From the NCBI GenBank assembly GCA_015521535.1, contig WAOA01000030.1, positions 1 to 10,481 of the forward strand: a DNA stretch of 10,481 bases. The letters are read 5' to 3'. This DNA comes from Candidatus Aenigmatarchaeota archaeon (GTDB lineage: Archaea > Aenigmatarchaeota > Aenigmatarchaeia > Aenigmatarchaeales > SZUA-1535). Position numbers and translations under genes: made by a program. The notes below the pieces were generated by a model that worked only from the letters and a program-made list of their open reading frames with translations, did no database searches and was not told the DNA's origin. Of the stretch, positions 1 to 6,021 are shown piece after piece (within the stretch, counting starts at the first letter, position 1; each line of letters begins with the position of its first letter).

Positions 1-184
1 CTTCGACATCCGATATCCTTTCCTCGAGCTCTTTAAAACGTTTTTCCTCGGTAGATTCGCTTAATTTAGAGTAAATATCTGTAATCGCATTTTCAATCGC
101 GTTTAACCTTCTGTGAACAACCTCTAGGTTTTCTTTAAGTTTTTCTTCCAGTCTCTTAATGTTTTTTAGTACCTCTTCTGCCAT
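1..184 (-). CDS. Coiled-coil hypothetical protein, 3' part outside the window
   Basis: Reading the minus strand from the ATG at 184-182 gives 61 codons open to the window edge, starting MAEEVLKNIKRLEEKLKEN. The peptide is rich in Glu, Lys and Leu with heptad-like spacing of Leu and Ile (LKNIKRLEEKL, then LNAIENAI, then KELEERI). This predicts a continuous helix or coiled coil from about residue 5 to the edge. There is no signal peptide, Cys pair or enzymatic motif. No ribosome-binding site precedes the ATG. A TATA-like TTTAAA on the minus strand (206-211) lies about 24 bases upstream, overlapping the 3' end of the DUF460 gene, so the transcript may be leaderless. It follows the DUF460 gene in the same direction after a 29-base gap and could also be co-transcribed. 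I do not recognise the family, and coiled-coil composition alone gives no function. Confidence 0.6.
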   Translation of the reverse strand, partial: MAEEVLKNIKRLEEKLKENLEVVHRRLNAIENAITDIYSKLSESTEEKRFKELEERISDVE

Positions 185-204
185 AATGAATCAATAAATA
201 TTAT

Positions 205-214
205 GTTTAAATAT
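205..214 (-). promoter_or_regulatory. TATA-like box for the partial coiled-coil gene
   Basis: The minus strand reads ATATTTAAAC. The TTTAAA core is centred about 24 bases upstream of the ATG at 184, the position expected for a leaderless archaeal transcript. It overlaps the DUF460 stop codon. The assignment rests on spacing and A+T content only. Confidence 0.3.
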
Positions 215-1392
215 CATAAAAATCTTTTCTTGTACGCTTCCAACCACTTTACAAACTTATTTTTTCTCTCTTTTTTTAAAATATTTTCAATAACATCTTT
301 TTCTATTCCGAAGAATCTTTTAAACGGTGCGAGATTGTTTTTCACCAGATTTTTTGGTATAACAGGTACTCCCGCTTGTTCAAGTATCTCACTCTCTTCC
401 TTTCCGAAATCTCCTATAACGAGTCTTGGTCTAAGGGAAACAAGGTATTTCGCTACGATTTTTCCACGACAAGGAGATTCGAAATAAAGAACGCGATTGA
501 ATATTCGATAAATATTTTTTACTGAGAAAATACTTTCCTTTGAAAACTCGTGTATTTTGATCACAGGCAAAAAACCTTGCGCTTCTACCAATCGCTCTTC
601 TTCAAGAATTTCTATCTTCCTTTCCAACTCTTCTCTCGCTTTTCTTTCCTTTTCCAATTCCTTTCTAAGGTTATTTATTATATTATCCCTCAACTCTATC
701 TCTTTATCGCGCATCAATTCTTTTCTTATTTTCTTACTCTCTTCAAGTTTTTCTTTAAGAAGAAACTCTTTTTGTTCTTCTAATTCACGCACACGCCTTT
801 CAAGTTTTTCTATATATTCCTTCGCAATTTCATAACTTCTTTCTAACGACTTTAATTTTTCATCTTTACTTATCTTTTTTTCCGTAATTTTTGGTTTCTT
901 TTTGGTAATAATCTTCGTATCACCGAGTACTTTCTCGAGAGCATCGGAAAGACTTTTTGCCTTACCTAAAAGTATTAATTCCTTCACGTGCTCTGAATAC
1001 TTCTGAAGGTCCATGCTTTCAAGAACCCTGTCTATTTCGGAGAACTTTCTTTTGTTTTTCTTTAAAAAGTACAGAGCCGAAGCAAGCGCATCTCTCTCAT
1101 GCGCATTTCTCGGCTTAAATTTTTTCGAAAGCTCCATCTTTTTCTTTACACTTAAATCATGCTTAGGCGTATAACTCATGGTACAAAGAGCAGATGATAT
1201 CTCATCTATAAGTTTAGGTAATTTCTTTTTGTCCGCTGAAATAACCAACGGTACTCCAACTTTAAGAATTCTCTTAACTATCTCGCCTTTATTCATACCC
1301 TTTTTAGAGAAAACTTCTATCAGATTTCCATTTAAATCAAATATCGCGACTGCTGTGGTTACACCAGGATCTATACCGACTATAATCTTCAT
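214..1392 (-). CDS. DUF460 (COG2433) RuvC/YqgF-like RNase H-fold protein with coiled coil, short form
   Basis: This is an archaeal DUF460-family protein, predicted to be a nuclease or nucleic-acid-binding protein of the RNase H fold; its substrate is unknown. Residues 1-110 form the RuvC-like domain: GIDPG with Asp8, a strand ending in ISAD (Asp54), the family block YTPKHDLSVKKK (74-85), and HERDA (His98 to Ala102) whose Asp101 fits the last acidic position. Residues about 170-275 are a charged coiled coil. Residues about 290-390 match the family's C-terminal part (RGKIVAKYL, PRLVIGDFG, GVPVIPK). Members I recall are about 600-700 residues and carry an extra N-terminal region; here the protein begins directly at the RuvC-like domain. 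The ATG at 1392 is supported by a GGTGG site four bases upstream, and starting further upstream would run into the divergent gene's promoter. Family assignment is strong; nuclease activity is inference. Confidence 0.88.
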   Translation of the reverse strand: MKIIVGIDPGVTTAVAIFDLNGNLIEVFSKKGMNKGEIVKRILKVGVPLVISADKKKLPKLIDEISSALCTMSYTPKHDLSVKKKMELSKKFKPRNAHERDALASALYFLKKNKRKFSEIDRVLESMDLQKYSEHVKELILLGKAKSLSDALEKVLGDTKIITKKKPKITEKKISKDEKLKSLERSYEIAKEYIEKLERRVRELEEQKEFLLKEKLEESKKIRKELMRDKEIELRDNIINNLRKELEKERKAREELERKIEILEEERLVEAQGFLPVIKIHEFSKESIFSVKNIYRIFNRVLYFESPCRGKIVAKYLVSLRPRLVIGDFGKEESEILEQAGVPVIPKNLVKNNLAPFKRFFGIEKDVIENILKKERKNKFVKWLEAYKKRFL

Positions 1393-1396
1393 TTAT

Positions 1397-1401
1397 CCAC
1401 C
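1397..1401 (-). promoter_or_regulatory. Shine-Dalgarno site fixing the DUF460 start
   Basis: The minus strand reads GGTGG, then ATAA, then ATG. It partly matches the archaeal GGAGGTGAT consensus at workable spacing and supports Met1 at 1392. It is one of only two clear sites in the window. Confidence 0.55.
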
Positions 1402-1405
1402 AAAA

Positions 1406-1416
1406 AATTTAATTTA
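1406..1416 (+). promoter_or_regulatory. TATA-like box for the 95-residue gene
   Basis: AAATTTAATTT is centred about 25 bases before the ATG at 1436, and no ribosome-binding site lies between, which fits a leaderless transcript. The divergent spacer is only 43 bases, so this box interleaves with the DUF460 promoter. Confidence 0.35.
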
Positions 1417-1423
1417 AGAGAAC

Positions 1424-1434
1424 TAAATAAATTT
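1424..1434 (-). promoter_or_regulatory. TATA-like box for the DUF460 gene
   Basis: The minus strand reads AAATTTATTTA. Initiation about 25 bases downstream would fall near 1403, giving a leader of roughly ten bases that contains the GGTGG site. It lies immediately before the ATG of the divergent gene, so initiation complexes for the two genes would probably interfere. This is inference from spacing. Confidence 0.3.
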
Positions 1435-1435
1435 T

Positions 1436-1723
1436 ATGGAATACCCTGAAGAGGTTGTCGCTATAAGCAAAAAAGGAAAAAGAGAAGTAAGATCGCTTAT
1501 AGATAAAGGAAAGTTCGTAAGGTATGAGTACTTGGATCCAGAGACAGGAAAGAAAAGCGAAAACAAAATTAAACTCGTTCTTATAAACGATGGAAAAATT
1601 AAAGAAGAGTACTTTGTAATTCCGCTTAAACAGAAAAACAAGTTTCTTTTAATCAAAGCGGAAAATAAGCCTAATAGAAAACTCTGGGATAATGAAAAGA
1701 AAATGGTTGTGGATTTACTTTAA
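1436..1723 (+). CDS. Hypothetical protein, 95 residues, lysine-rich
   Basis: I do not recognise this protein. It starts MEYPEEVVAISKKGKREV and is rich in Lys and Glu. It alternates short predicted strands (KFVRYEYLD, KIKLVLIND, EYFVIPL, KFLLIKA) with charged turns, suggesting a small beta-rich cytosolic fold. It has no membrane segment, signal peptide or Cys. No ribosome-binding site precedes the ATG, but a TATA-like box sits about 25 bases upstream. The gene fills the space between two minus-strand genes and stops seven bases from the convergent smc stop codon. That snug fit, together with its promoter, argues that it is real. The opposite frame over the same bases encodes an implausible Phe/Ser-rich peptide and is not preferred. 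Confidence 0.6.
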   Translation: MEYPEEVVAISKKGKREVRSLIDKGKFVRYEYLDPETGKKSENKIKLVLINDGKIKEEYFVIPLKQKNKFLLIKAENKPNRKLWDNEKKMVVDLL

Positions 1724-1729
1724 TCCGGA

Positions 1730-4189
1730 CTATTCTTCAGGTAATCTCACTGCAACGATTTTAGATTCACCGTCTTCCATACTAACGCCGTAAACGCAAT
1801 CTGCCGACTTAATGGTAATGTCGTTGTGAGAAATGATTATGAATTGCGAATTTTTCGAGTATTTTTTTATGAGTTCCACTATTTTTTTGGTATTTGTCTT
1901 ATCAAGCGCTGCCTCTATTTCATCGAGAATATAAAAAGGTGCCGGCTTAAAGCGTTGAATCGCGAAAATGAATGCTATCGCGGTGAGAGATTTCTCGCCG
2001 CCGGAAAGAAGGTCTATATTAAGTAATTTTTTTCCGCGCGGCGATGCCTGTATAAGAAGTCCGCTATCTATATTTTCAGGGTCTTCCAGCACCAAATCTG
2101 CTTCACCTTTTGCAATTTCATAAAAAACCTTTTTGAATTCTTCTCTTATTCCGTTAAGCGTCTCGTAAAAAACTTGTTTTCTTTTTTGTTCTATTTCGAG
2201 AATCGTTTCCATAACTTTTTCTCGCTCCCTTTCAAGGACCTCTACCCTTTGTTTCATTTCTTCATAAACAACTTTCTGTTCCTCGTATTCTTCTATCGCC
2301 TTCATATTCACAGGTCCTAGATTCTGCAATTCACGTATGCTTTTTTTCAGCTCGTTTTCCAGCGTTTCAACAGGAGCATCGATGATTTCAAAATTCTTGT
2401 AATTTTCGAACTCTATTTTTATGTTTTCAAGTTCTGCTTCCAGTCTTGCTTTTTGTATGTTAAGTCTGTTAAGAGTTGTTTGCACACTTACCCTGCGCTC
2501 ATAAACTTTTCTTCTTTTTTCTCTTATTTTCTCTAATTTTCGCCTTAAATCGTTTCTAATTTTCTCGACTTCGCTAACATCTTCTTCCGGAATTTCGATT
2601 TTAGAAAAGTTTTCTAATTCGATAGAGAGTTTTTCTATTTCTTTTTCCAATTCCTTATTCTCCTCTTCCAATGCCTTTTTCATTTCCATGTACTTTTTAA
2701 CTTCTTCAATCTCTCTGGGCTTTTCTTTGTAAAACCCGCCTACTATTGCCGAAGATTTCTCAACTAAATCTCCTTCTAGGGTTACATATCTGTATCTTCC
2801 GAATCCTATTTTTTTAACTACTTCGAGATTTTCTACTATCAACGTATCCCCGAAAACGAATGAAAACGCGGGCAGGTATTTCTCGTCGAAATCAATAAGA
2901 TTTATAGCAAAATCTATAACACCGTTTTCGTTAATCTTTTCGCGCGGTTGCTTTACTTGTAATCTGTTAAGCGGTAAAAATGTTGTTCGCCCGATTTTAT
3001 TCTGCTTTAAATATCTTATACAATCGAAAGCAACGTTTTCATCTTTAACAATTATGTCATTCAAATGATTCCCAGCAGCAACTTCTATGGCCAAAGCGTA
3101 TTCAGGCGGAACACGCATAAGTTGCGATACCGTGCCATAAACACCTGCCCTTCCCAAATTTAAAACCGTCTCGACTACCCTGTTTTTCACTTCAAAAATA
3201 GAAGAAAGTTTTGTAACTATATCATTGATTCTTTCAATTTCGCGGGTATTATAAATTATCTTCTGCTTTCTTTTTTCTATCTCGCTCCTCAATCTTTCGA
3301 TTTCTCTTATCACAGAAATCTTTTTTGATTTTTCAATAATTTTGTCTTCTACCGCCTTTAATTCTTTTTCGACCGATTCCATTTCTTTTTCGATTTTTTG
3401 AAATTCCTCCTCAACTTTTTTCGATTCTTCCTCCTTTTCTTTTATTTTCTCGCGTAATTTACTCATCGCATCTTCTACTTCTCCGAGTTTTTTGTATACT
3501 ACTGAAGCGCGCAACCTTTCTATACGCTCAGAAAGGCTTTTGTATTTCTTAGCACCTTCGCTTTCTCTTTTCAATTTTTCTAAAATATTGAATCTCTCAC
3601 CAAGAATTATCTTAGCCTCTTTTAAACGCTCTTCAACTTTTTCAAGTTCGCGAATCGCCTTTTCCCGTTTTTCATCGAATTCTCTTATACCAGCGATTTC
3701 ATCGATTATCTCTCTTCTCTCTATGGGCGACATTTCTATAACATCGGTTATATCACCTTGAAGAATTATGTTATGACCTTCGGGGTGTATTCCTGCTGGT
3801 CGTAGAATTTCGAGAATTTTTTCTCTTGTAACCGTTTGGCCGTTAAGTTTGTATATTGAAATGCCTTTTTTGTTAACCTTTCTCGTGATAATTACCTCGT
3901 CCTCTTCCACAGGTATTTTTCTATCCTTATTTTCAAAGTAAATGGACACGGTAGCAGTATCCATGGCACTTCTTTTTTTACTTCCGTGAAATATCATCTC
4001 ATGCATTCTATCAGCACGCAAACGTTTTGCTGAACTTCTTCCCAAAACGAAGCATATAGCATCTAATATATTCGATTTTCCGCTTCCATTAGGACCGCAA
4101 ATGACCGTGAAGTTCGATGGAAACAAAAGCGTGGTTTTCCCGGCAAACGACTTGAATCCGTGAAGTACTACCTTTTCTATTCTAACCAT
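1730..4189 (-). CDS. smc: Chromosome segregation ATPase SMC with shortened coiled-coil arms
   Basis: SMC homodimers organise and segregate chromosomes by ATP-driven DNA loop handling. All parts are visible in one uninterrupted 819-codon frame. The N-terminal head has Walker A GPNGSGKS (32-39) and Q-loop Gln144. The N-terminal arm runs about 170-335 and the hinge about 345-488 (GVYGTVSQL, AIEVAAGNHL, LEGDLVEKS, closing GG at 484-485). The C-terminal arm runs about 490-690 and includes the conserved LGPVNMKAIEEYEE (624-637). The C-terminal head has signature LSGGEKS (728-734), Walker B FYILDEIEAALD (752-763) and H-loop His788. The globular hinge, without a CxxC zinc hook, excludes Rad50. Typical prokaryotic SMCs are about 1,150-1,200 residues with arms above 300, so each arm is roughly half length. 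There is no ribosome-binding site; a TATA-like box lies about 29 bases upstream. No kleisin (scpA) gene is adjacent; the downstream neighbour is convergent. Confidence 0.97.
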   Translation of the reverse strand: MVRIEKVVLHGFKSFAGKTTLLFPSNFTVICGPNGSGKSNILDAICFVLGRSSAKRLRADRMHEMIFHGSKKRSAMDTATVSIYFENKDRKIPVEEDEVIITRKVNKKGISIYKLNGQTVTREKILEILRPAGIHPEGHNIILQGDITDVIEMSPIERREIIDEIAGIREFDEKREKAIRELEKVEERLKEAKIILGERFNILEKLKRESEGAKKYKSLSERIERLRASVVYKKLGEVEDAMSKLREKIKEKEEESKKVEEEFQKIEKEMESVEKELKAVEDKIIEKSKKISVIREIERLRSEIEKRKQKIIYNTREIERINDIVTKLSSIFEVKNRVVETVLNLGRAGVYGTVSQLMRVPPEYALAIEVAAGNHLNDIIVKDENVAFDCIRYLKQNKIGRTTFLPLNRLQVKQPREKINENGVIDFAINLIDFDEKYLPAFSFVFGDTLIVENLEVVKKIGFGRYRYVTLEGDLVEKSSAIVGGFYKEKPREIEEVKKYMEMKKALEEENKELEKEIEKLSIELENFSKIEIPEEDVSEVEKIRNDLRRKLEKIREKRRKVYERRVSVQTTLNRLNIQKARLEAELENIKIEFENYKNFEIIDAPVETLENELKKSIRELQNLGPVNMKAIEEYEEQKVVYEEMKQRVEVLEREREKVMETILEIEQKRKQVFYETLNGIREEFKKVFYEIAKGEADLVLEDPENIDSGLLIQASPRGKKLLNIDLLSGGEKSLTAIAFIFAIQRFKPAPFYILDEIEAALDKTNTKKIVELIKKYSKNSQFIIISHNDITIKSADCVYGVSMEDGESKIVAVRLPEE

Positions 4190-4212
4190 AGAGAATTAAT
4201 TGATAAAAAGAA

Positions 4213-4223
4213 GATAAATAAAT
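4213..4223 (-). promoter_or_regulatory. TATA-like box for smc
   Basis: The minus strand reads ATTTATTTATC, centred about 29 bases upstream of the smc ATG at 4189. With no ribosome-binding site before the ATG, a leaderless smc transcript is the simplest reading. Confidence 0.4.
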
Positions 4224-4277
4224 TATGGGGAAAAACCAGTTATTATTTAGCCAAATGGCTAAAATTCAAGTATATTT

Positions 4278-4502
4278 ATGGAGATAATGCCAATCTTCGC
4301 AGAGATCTCGCCAGATATGCCGATTTCAGTTTTATATTATAAATTTTTTATAGCTAAAGAAGATTTGTACATAGTAAGTAAGGAAGTAAAAAACTATTTT
4401 TTAATTAAACCGTGTAAAAATGGACTTTCTATGAAAAAGGATAACACACTTAAGCATCATTTCGAGTGCTCAAAAAACCTGCATCAAGAATTTCCTTCTT
4501 GA
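4278..4502 (+). CDS. Doubtful small ORF, 74 residues (or 61 from Met14)
   Basis: An open frame starts MEIMPIFAEISPDMPISVLY and runs to a TGA inside the last codons of the convergent dcd gene, overlapping it by 19 bases. I do not recognise it. The peptide has a hydrophobic N-terminal third and a Lys/His-rich C-terminal half with two Cys. A GGAG at 4280-4283 lies three bases before an internal ATG (4287), and TATATTTA lies at 4271-4278, but neither sits at the ideal distance from the annotated first ATG. The surrounding 4190-4483 stretch holds no other gene I can support: it carries the smc promoter on its left and the dcd 3' end on its right. Treat this as possible spurious ORF content of an intergenic region. 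Confidence 0.25.
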   Translation: MEIMPIFAEISPDMPISVLYYKFFIAKEDLYIVSKEVKNYFLIKPCKNGLSMKKDNTLKHHFECSKNLHQEFPS

Positions 4503-5056
4503 AATTCCTTTTCTAACTTGCTTGCTTCTACGCTTTTCTGACCTTTGTATTTAGCATCTTTTCTAGCATAGTAGGGAACTTCACATGGACATGAAAGTTT
4601 GAAAAACACTACTTTACAGACCCGCATTCCGGGATAAAGCGCTATAGGCATTTTACCTATATTATTGATTTCTAAAACCAGCCTCCCTTCCCATCCAGGG
4701 TTGATAAAAGTAGAAGTTATGTGCGTTAGAATTCCCAACCGCCCCAAAGAACTTCTACCGTCTACCGCTCCTGCTAAGTCTTCTGGAAATTTTATATATT
4801 CTTTTACGGTTCCCAAAACGAATTCGCCTGGATGAAGTATAAACGGTTTGTTATTACCGACTTTTATTTTTTCTCCGTAGTTTTTCGGGTTCTTTGGATC
4901 AATATAAGGAATTTCTCTTCGTTTAAAAACCATGAATTCATTTCCTAACCTAAGGTCTATCCATGCAGGTTGAATCTGCTCAGGAGAAGGTCTCGGTTTT
5001 ATAACGAGTTTTTTCTTTCTCATATATTCTTTTATATCCCTATCCGAAAGTATCAT
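4484..5056 (-). CDS. dcd: dCTP deaminase (possibly bifunctional dCTP deaminase/dUTPase)
   Basis: The enzyme deaminates dCTP to dUTP, or in bifunctional archaeal forms to dUMP, feeding dTMP synthesis and keeping dUTP low; it acts as a cytosolic homotrimer. The start MILSDRDIKEYM and IQPAWIDLRLG (28-38) are typical. The active-site region is GRSSLGRLG (100-108), then HITSTFINPGWEG (112-124) and RLVLEI (125-130), whose Glu129 matches the catalytic Glu of the family. YPGMRVCKVVFF (141-152) and KYKGQKS (170-176) complete the nucleotide-binding C-terminal part. At 190 residues the length is normal. I cannot tell monofunctional from bifunctional by eye. There is no ribosome-binding site; a TATA-like box lies about 27 bases upstream, with a perfect inverted repeat between it and the ATG. 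It is divergent from htpX across a 118-base spacer. Confidence 0.95.
   Translation of the reverse strand: MILSDRDIKEYMRKKKLVIKPRPSPEQIQPAWIDLRLGNEFMVFKRREIPYIDPKNPKNYGEKIKVGNNKPFILHPGEFVLGTVKEYIKFPEDLAGAVDGRSSLGRLGILTHITSTFINPGWEGRLVLEINNIGKMPIALYPGMRVCKVVFFKLSCPCEVPYYARKDAKYKGQKSVEASKLEKEFQEGNS
4488..4507. repeat. Inverted repeat over the 3' end of dcd
   Basis: GAATTTC (4488-4494) and GAAATTC (4501-4507) are perfect 7-base complements around a 6-base loop. They lie within the last dcd codons. A hairpin at the mRNA 3' end could affect termination or stability; chance in A+T-rich sequence is also possible. Confidence 0.35.
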
Positions 5057-5060
5057 GAAA

Positions 5061-5080
5061 AATCTTTGTTGATAAAGATT
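5061..5080. repeat. Perfect inverted repeat in the dcd promoter, candidate operator
   Basis: AATCTTT (5061-5067) and AAAGATT (5074-5080) are perfect 7-base complements around GTTGAT. On the dcd strand the repeat covers about 5-24 bases before the ATG and abuts the TATA-like box, a position where a bound repressor would block archaeal initiation. Operator function is inference. Confidence 0.4.
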
Positions 5081-5090
5081 AATAAAATTT
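5080..5090 (-). promoter_or_regulatory. TATA-like box for dcd
   Basis: The minus strand reads AAATTTTATTA, centred about 28 bases upstream of the dcd ATG at 5056. No ribosome-binding site is present, so a leaderless transcript is likely. Confidence 0.4.
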
Positions 5091-5130
5091 TTGAGGATAT
5101 GTGATTCTCTTATTCAAATATAGTCTTGAG

Positions 5131-5150
5131 AAACACAAATCTTTATATAC
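5131..5150 (+). promoter_or_regulatory. Archaeal promoter of htpX (purine-rich BRE plus TTTATATA)
   Basis: TTTATATA (5142-5149) is a textbook archaeal TATA box, preceded by the A-rich AAACACAAA as a likely BRE. Its centre is about 29 bases before the htpX ATG at 5175. There is no ribosome-binding site, so the transcript should begin at or next to the ATG. This is one of the strongest promoters by sequence in the window. Confidence 0.65.
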
Positions 5151-5174
5151 TATATTTTGTTATAAAAATTTAAT

Positions 5175-5999
5175 ATGAATATATTTAGGTTAACACTCCT
5201 ATTGGGAATTTTAATAGGAATATTTCTCGGTATTGGATATTATTTCGGCGGTATACCTGGCATGACGCTCGCGCTTATTTTAGCGCTTTTATTTAATTTC
5301 GCTGCATATTGGTATTCCGATAAAATAGTTCTTACTATCTACAGGGCAAAGCCTTTGAAAGATGAAAGAATAGAAAGTATCGTAAGAAAACTTTGTAAAA
5401 ATGCTAATTTACCGATACCGAAACTTTATGTAGTAGAAAATGAACAACCTAATGCCTTTGCTACCGGAAGAAACAAAAAACATGCTTCTATTGCGGTAAC
5501 ACGCGGTCTATTGGAACTTTTGGAAGAAGATGAAATAGAAGGTGTACTATCTCATGAATTAGCGCACATAAAGAATAGGGATATGCTCGTCTCTACTATT
5601 GCAGCAACTATAGCAGCGGCAATTTCATATATAGCAGAAATGCTATGGTGGAGTTCTTTATTCGGAGATAGAGAAAGACCAGTATGGACAATCATACCAG
5701 TCATAATCCTTGCTCCGATTGCTGCTACACTCGTGCAATTAGCGATTTCCAGGAGCAGAGAATATTTAGCAGATTATACCGGCGCTTTACTTTGCGATAA
5801 GCCACTTGCGTTAGCAAATGCGTTGCGAAAGATAGCGAGTTATGCAAAGCATGCTCCGCTTCATGGTCCTGCTGCCACGAGCCACTTATGGATTGTAAAT
5901 CCTTTCAAAGGAGACATCTTAATAAAACTGTTTTCTACTCACCCTCCTGTCGAAGAAAGAGTTAAGAGGTTAGAAGAACTTGCAAAGAAAGAATTGTGA
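5175..5999 (+). CDS. htpX: HtpX-family M48 zinc metalloprotease, membrane-bound
   Basis: HtpX proteases cut misfolded or damaged membrane proteins at the cytoplasmic face of the membrane. Two hydrophobic helices fill residues about 4-24 and 29-48. The protease domain has NAFATG (93-98) and the zinc motif HELAH (127-131: His127, His131, catalytic Glu128). After a hydrophobic segment at about 138-160 and another at about 171-192, SREYLAD supplies the third zinc ligand, Glu196. STHPPVEERV (254-263) is the conserved C-terminal block. At 274 residues the length is normal for an archaeal member. The gene has its own strong leaderless-type promoter, is divergent from dcd, and ends 18 bases from the convergent proS stop. 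Nothing in the sequence suggests loss of activity. Confidence 0.96.
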   Translation: MNIFRLTLLLGILIGIFLGIGYYFGGIPGMTLALILALLFNFAAYWYSDKIVLTIYRAKPLKDERIESIVRKLCKNANLPIPKLYVVENEQPNAFATGRNKKHASIAVTRGLLELLEEDEIEGVLSHELAHIKNRDMLVSTIAATIAAAISYIAEMLWWSSLFGDRERPVWTIIPVIILAPIAATLVQLAISRSREYLADYTGALLCDKPLALANALRKIASYAKHAPLHGPAATSHLWIVNPFKGDILIKLFSTHPPVEERVKRLEELAKKEL

Positions 6000-6005
6000 A
6001 CATTT

Positions 6006-6021
6006 TTGATAGTTTAATCAA
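6006..6021. terminator. Short inverted repeat between convergent htpX and proS
   Basis: TTGAT (6006-6010) and ATCAA (6017-6021) pair around a 6-base loop exactly where the two genes converge, and five T residues (6003-6007) overlap its left arm. It could help terminate both transcripts. The stem is short, so support is weak. Confidence 0.25.

Noticed and set aside
203..835. Plus-strand open frames opposite the DUF460 gene (203-487, 550-783, 557-835)
   Set aside because: They are Phe/Ser/Leu-rich shadows of the Lys/Glu-rich coiled coil on the other strand, with no promoter or start signals.
1730..4189. SMC short because of a frameshift or fusion of fragments
   Set aside because: One uninterrupted frame contains both heads, both arms and the hinge in the correct order, with both arms reduced, so nothing points to a sequence error.
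1730..4189. Rad50 instead of SMC
   Set aside because: There is a globular SMC hinge and no CxxC zinc hook at the arm apex, and the head motifs match SMC.
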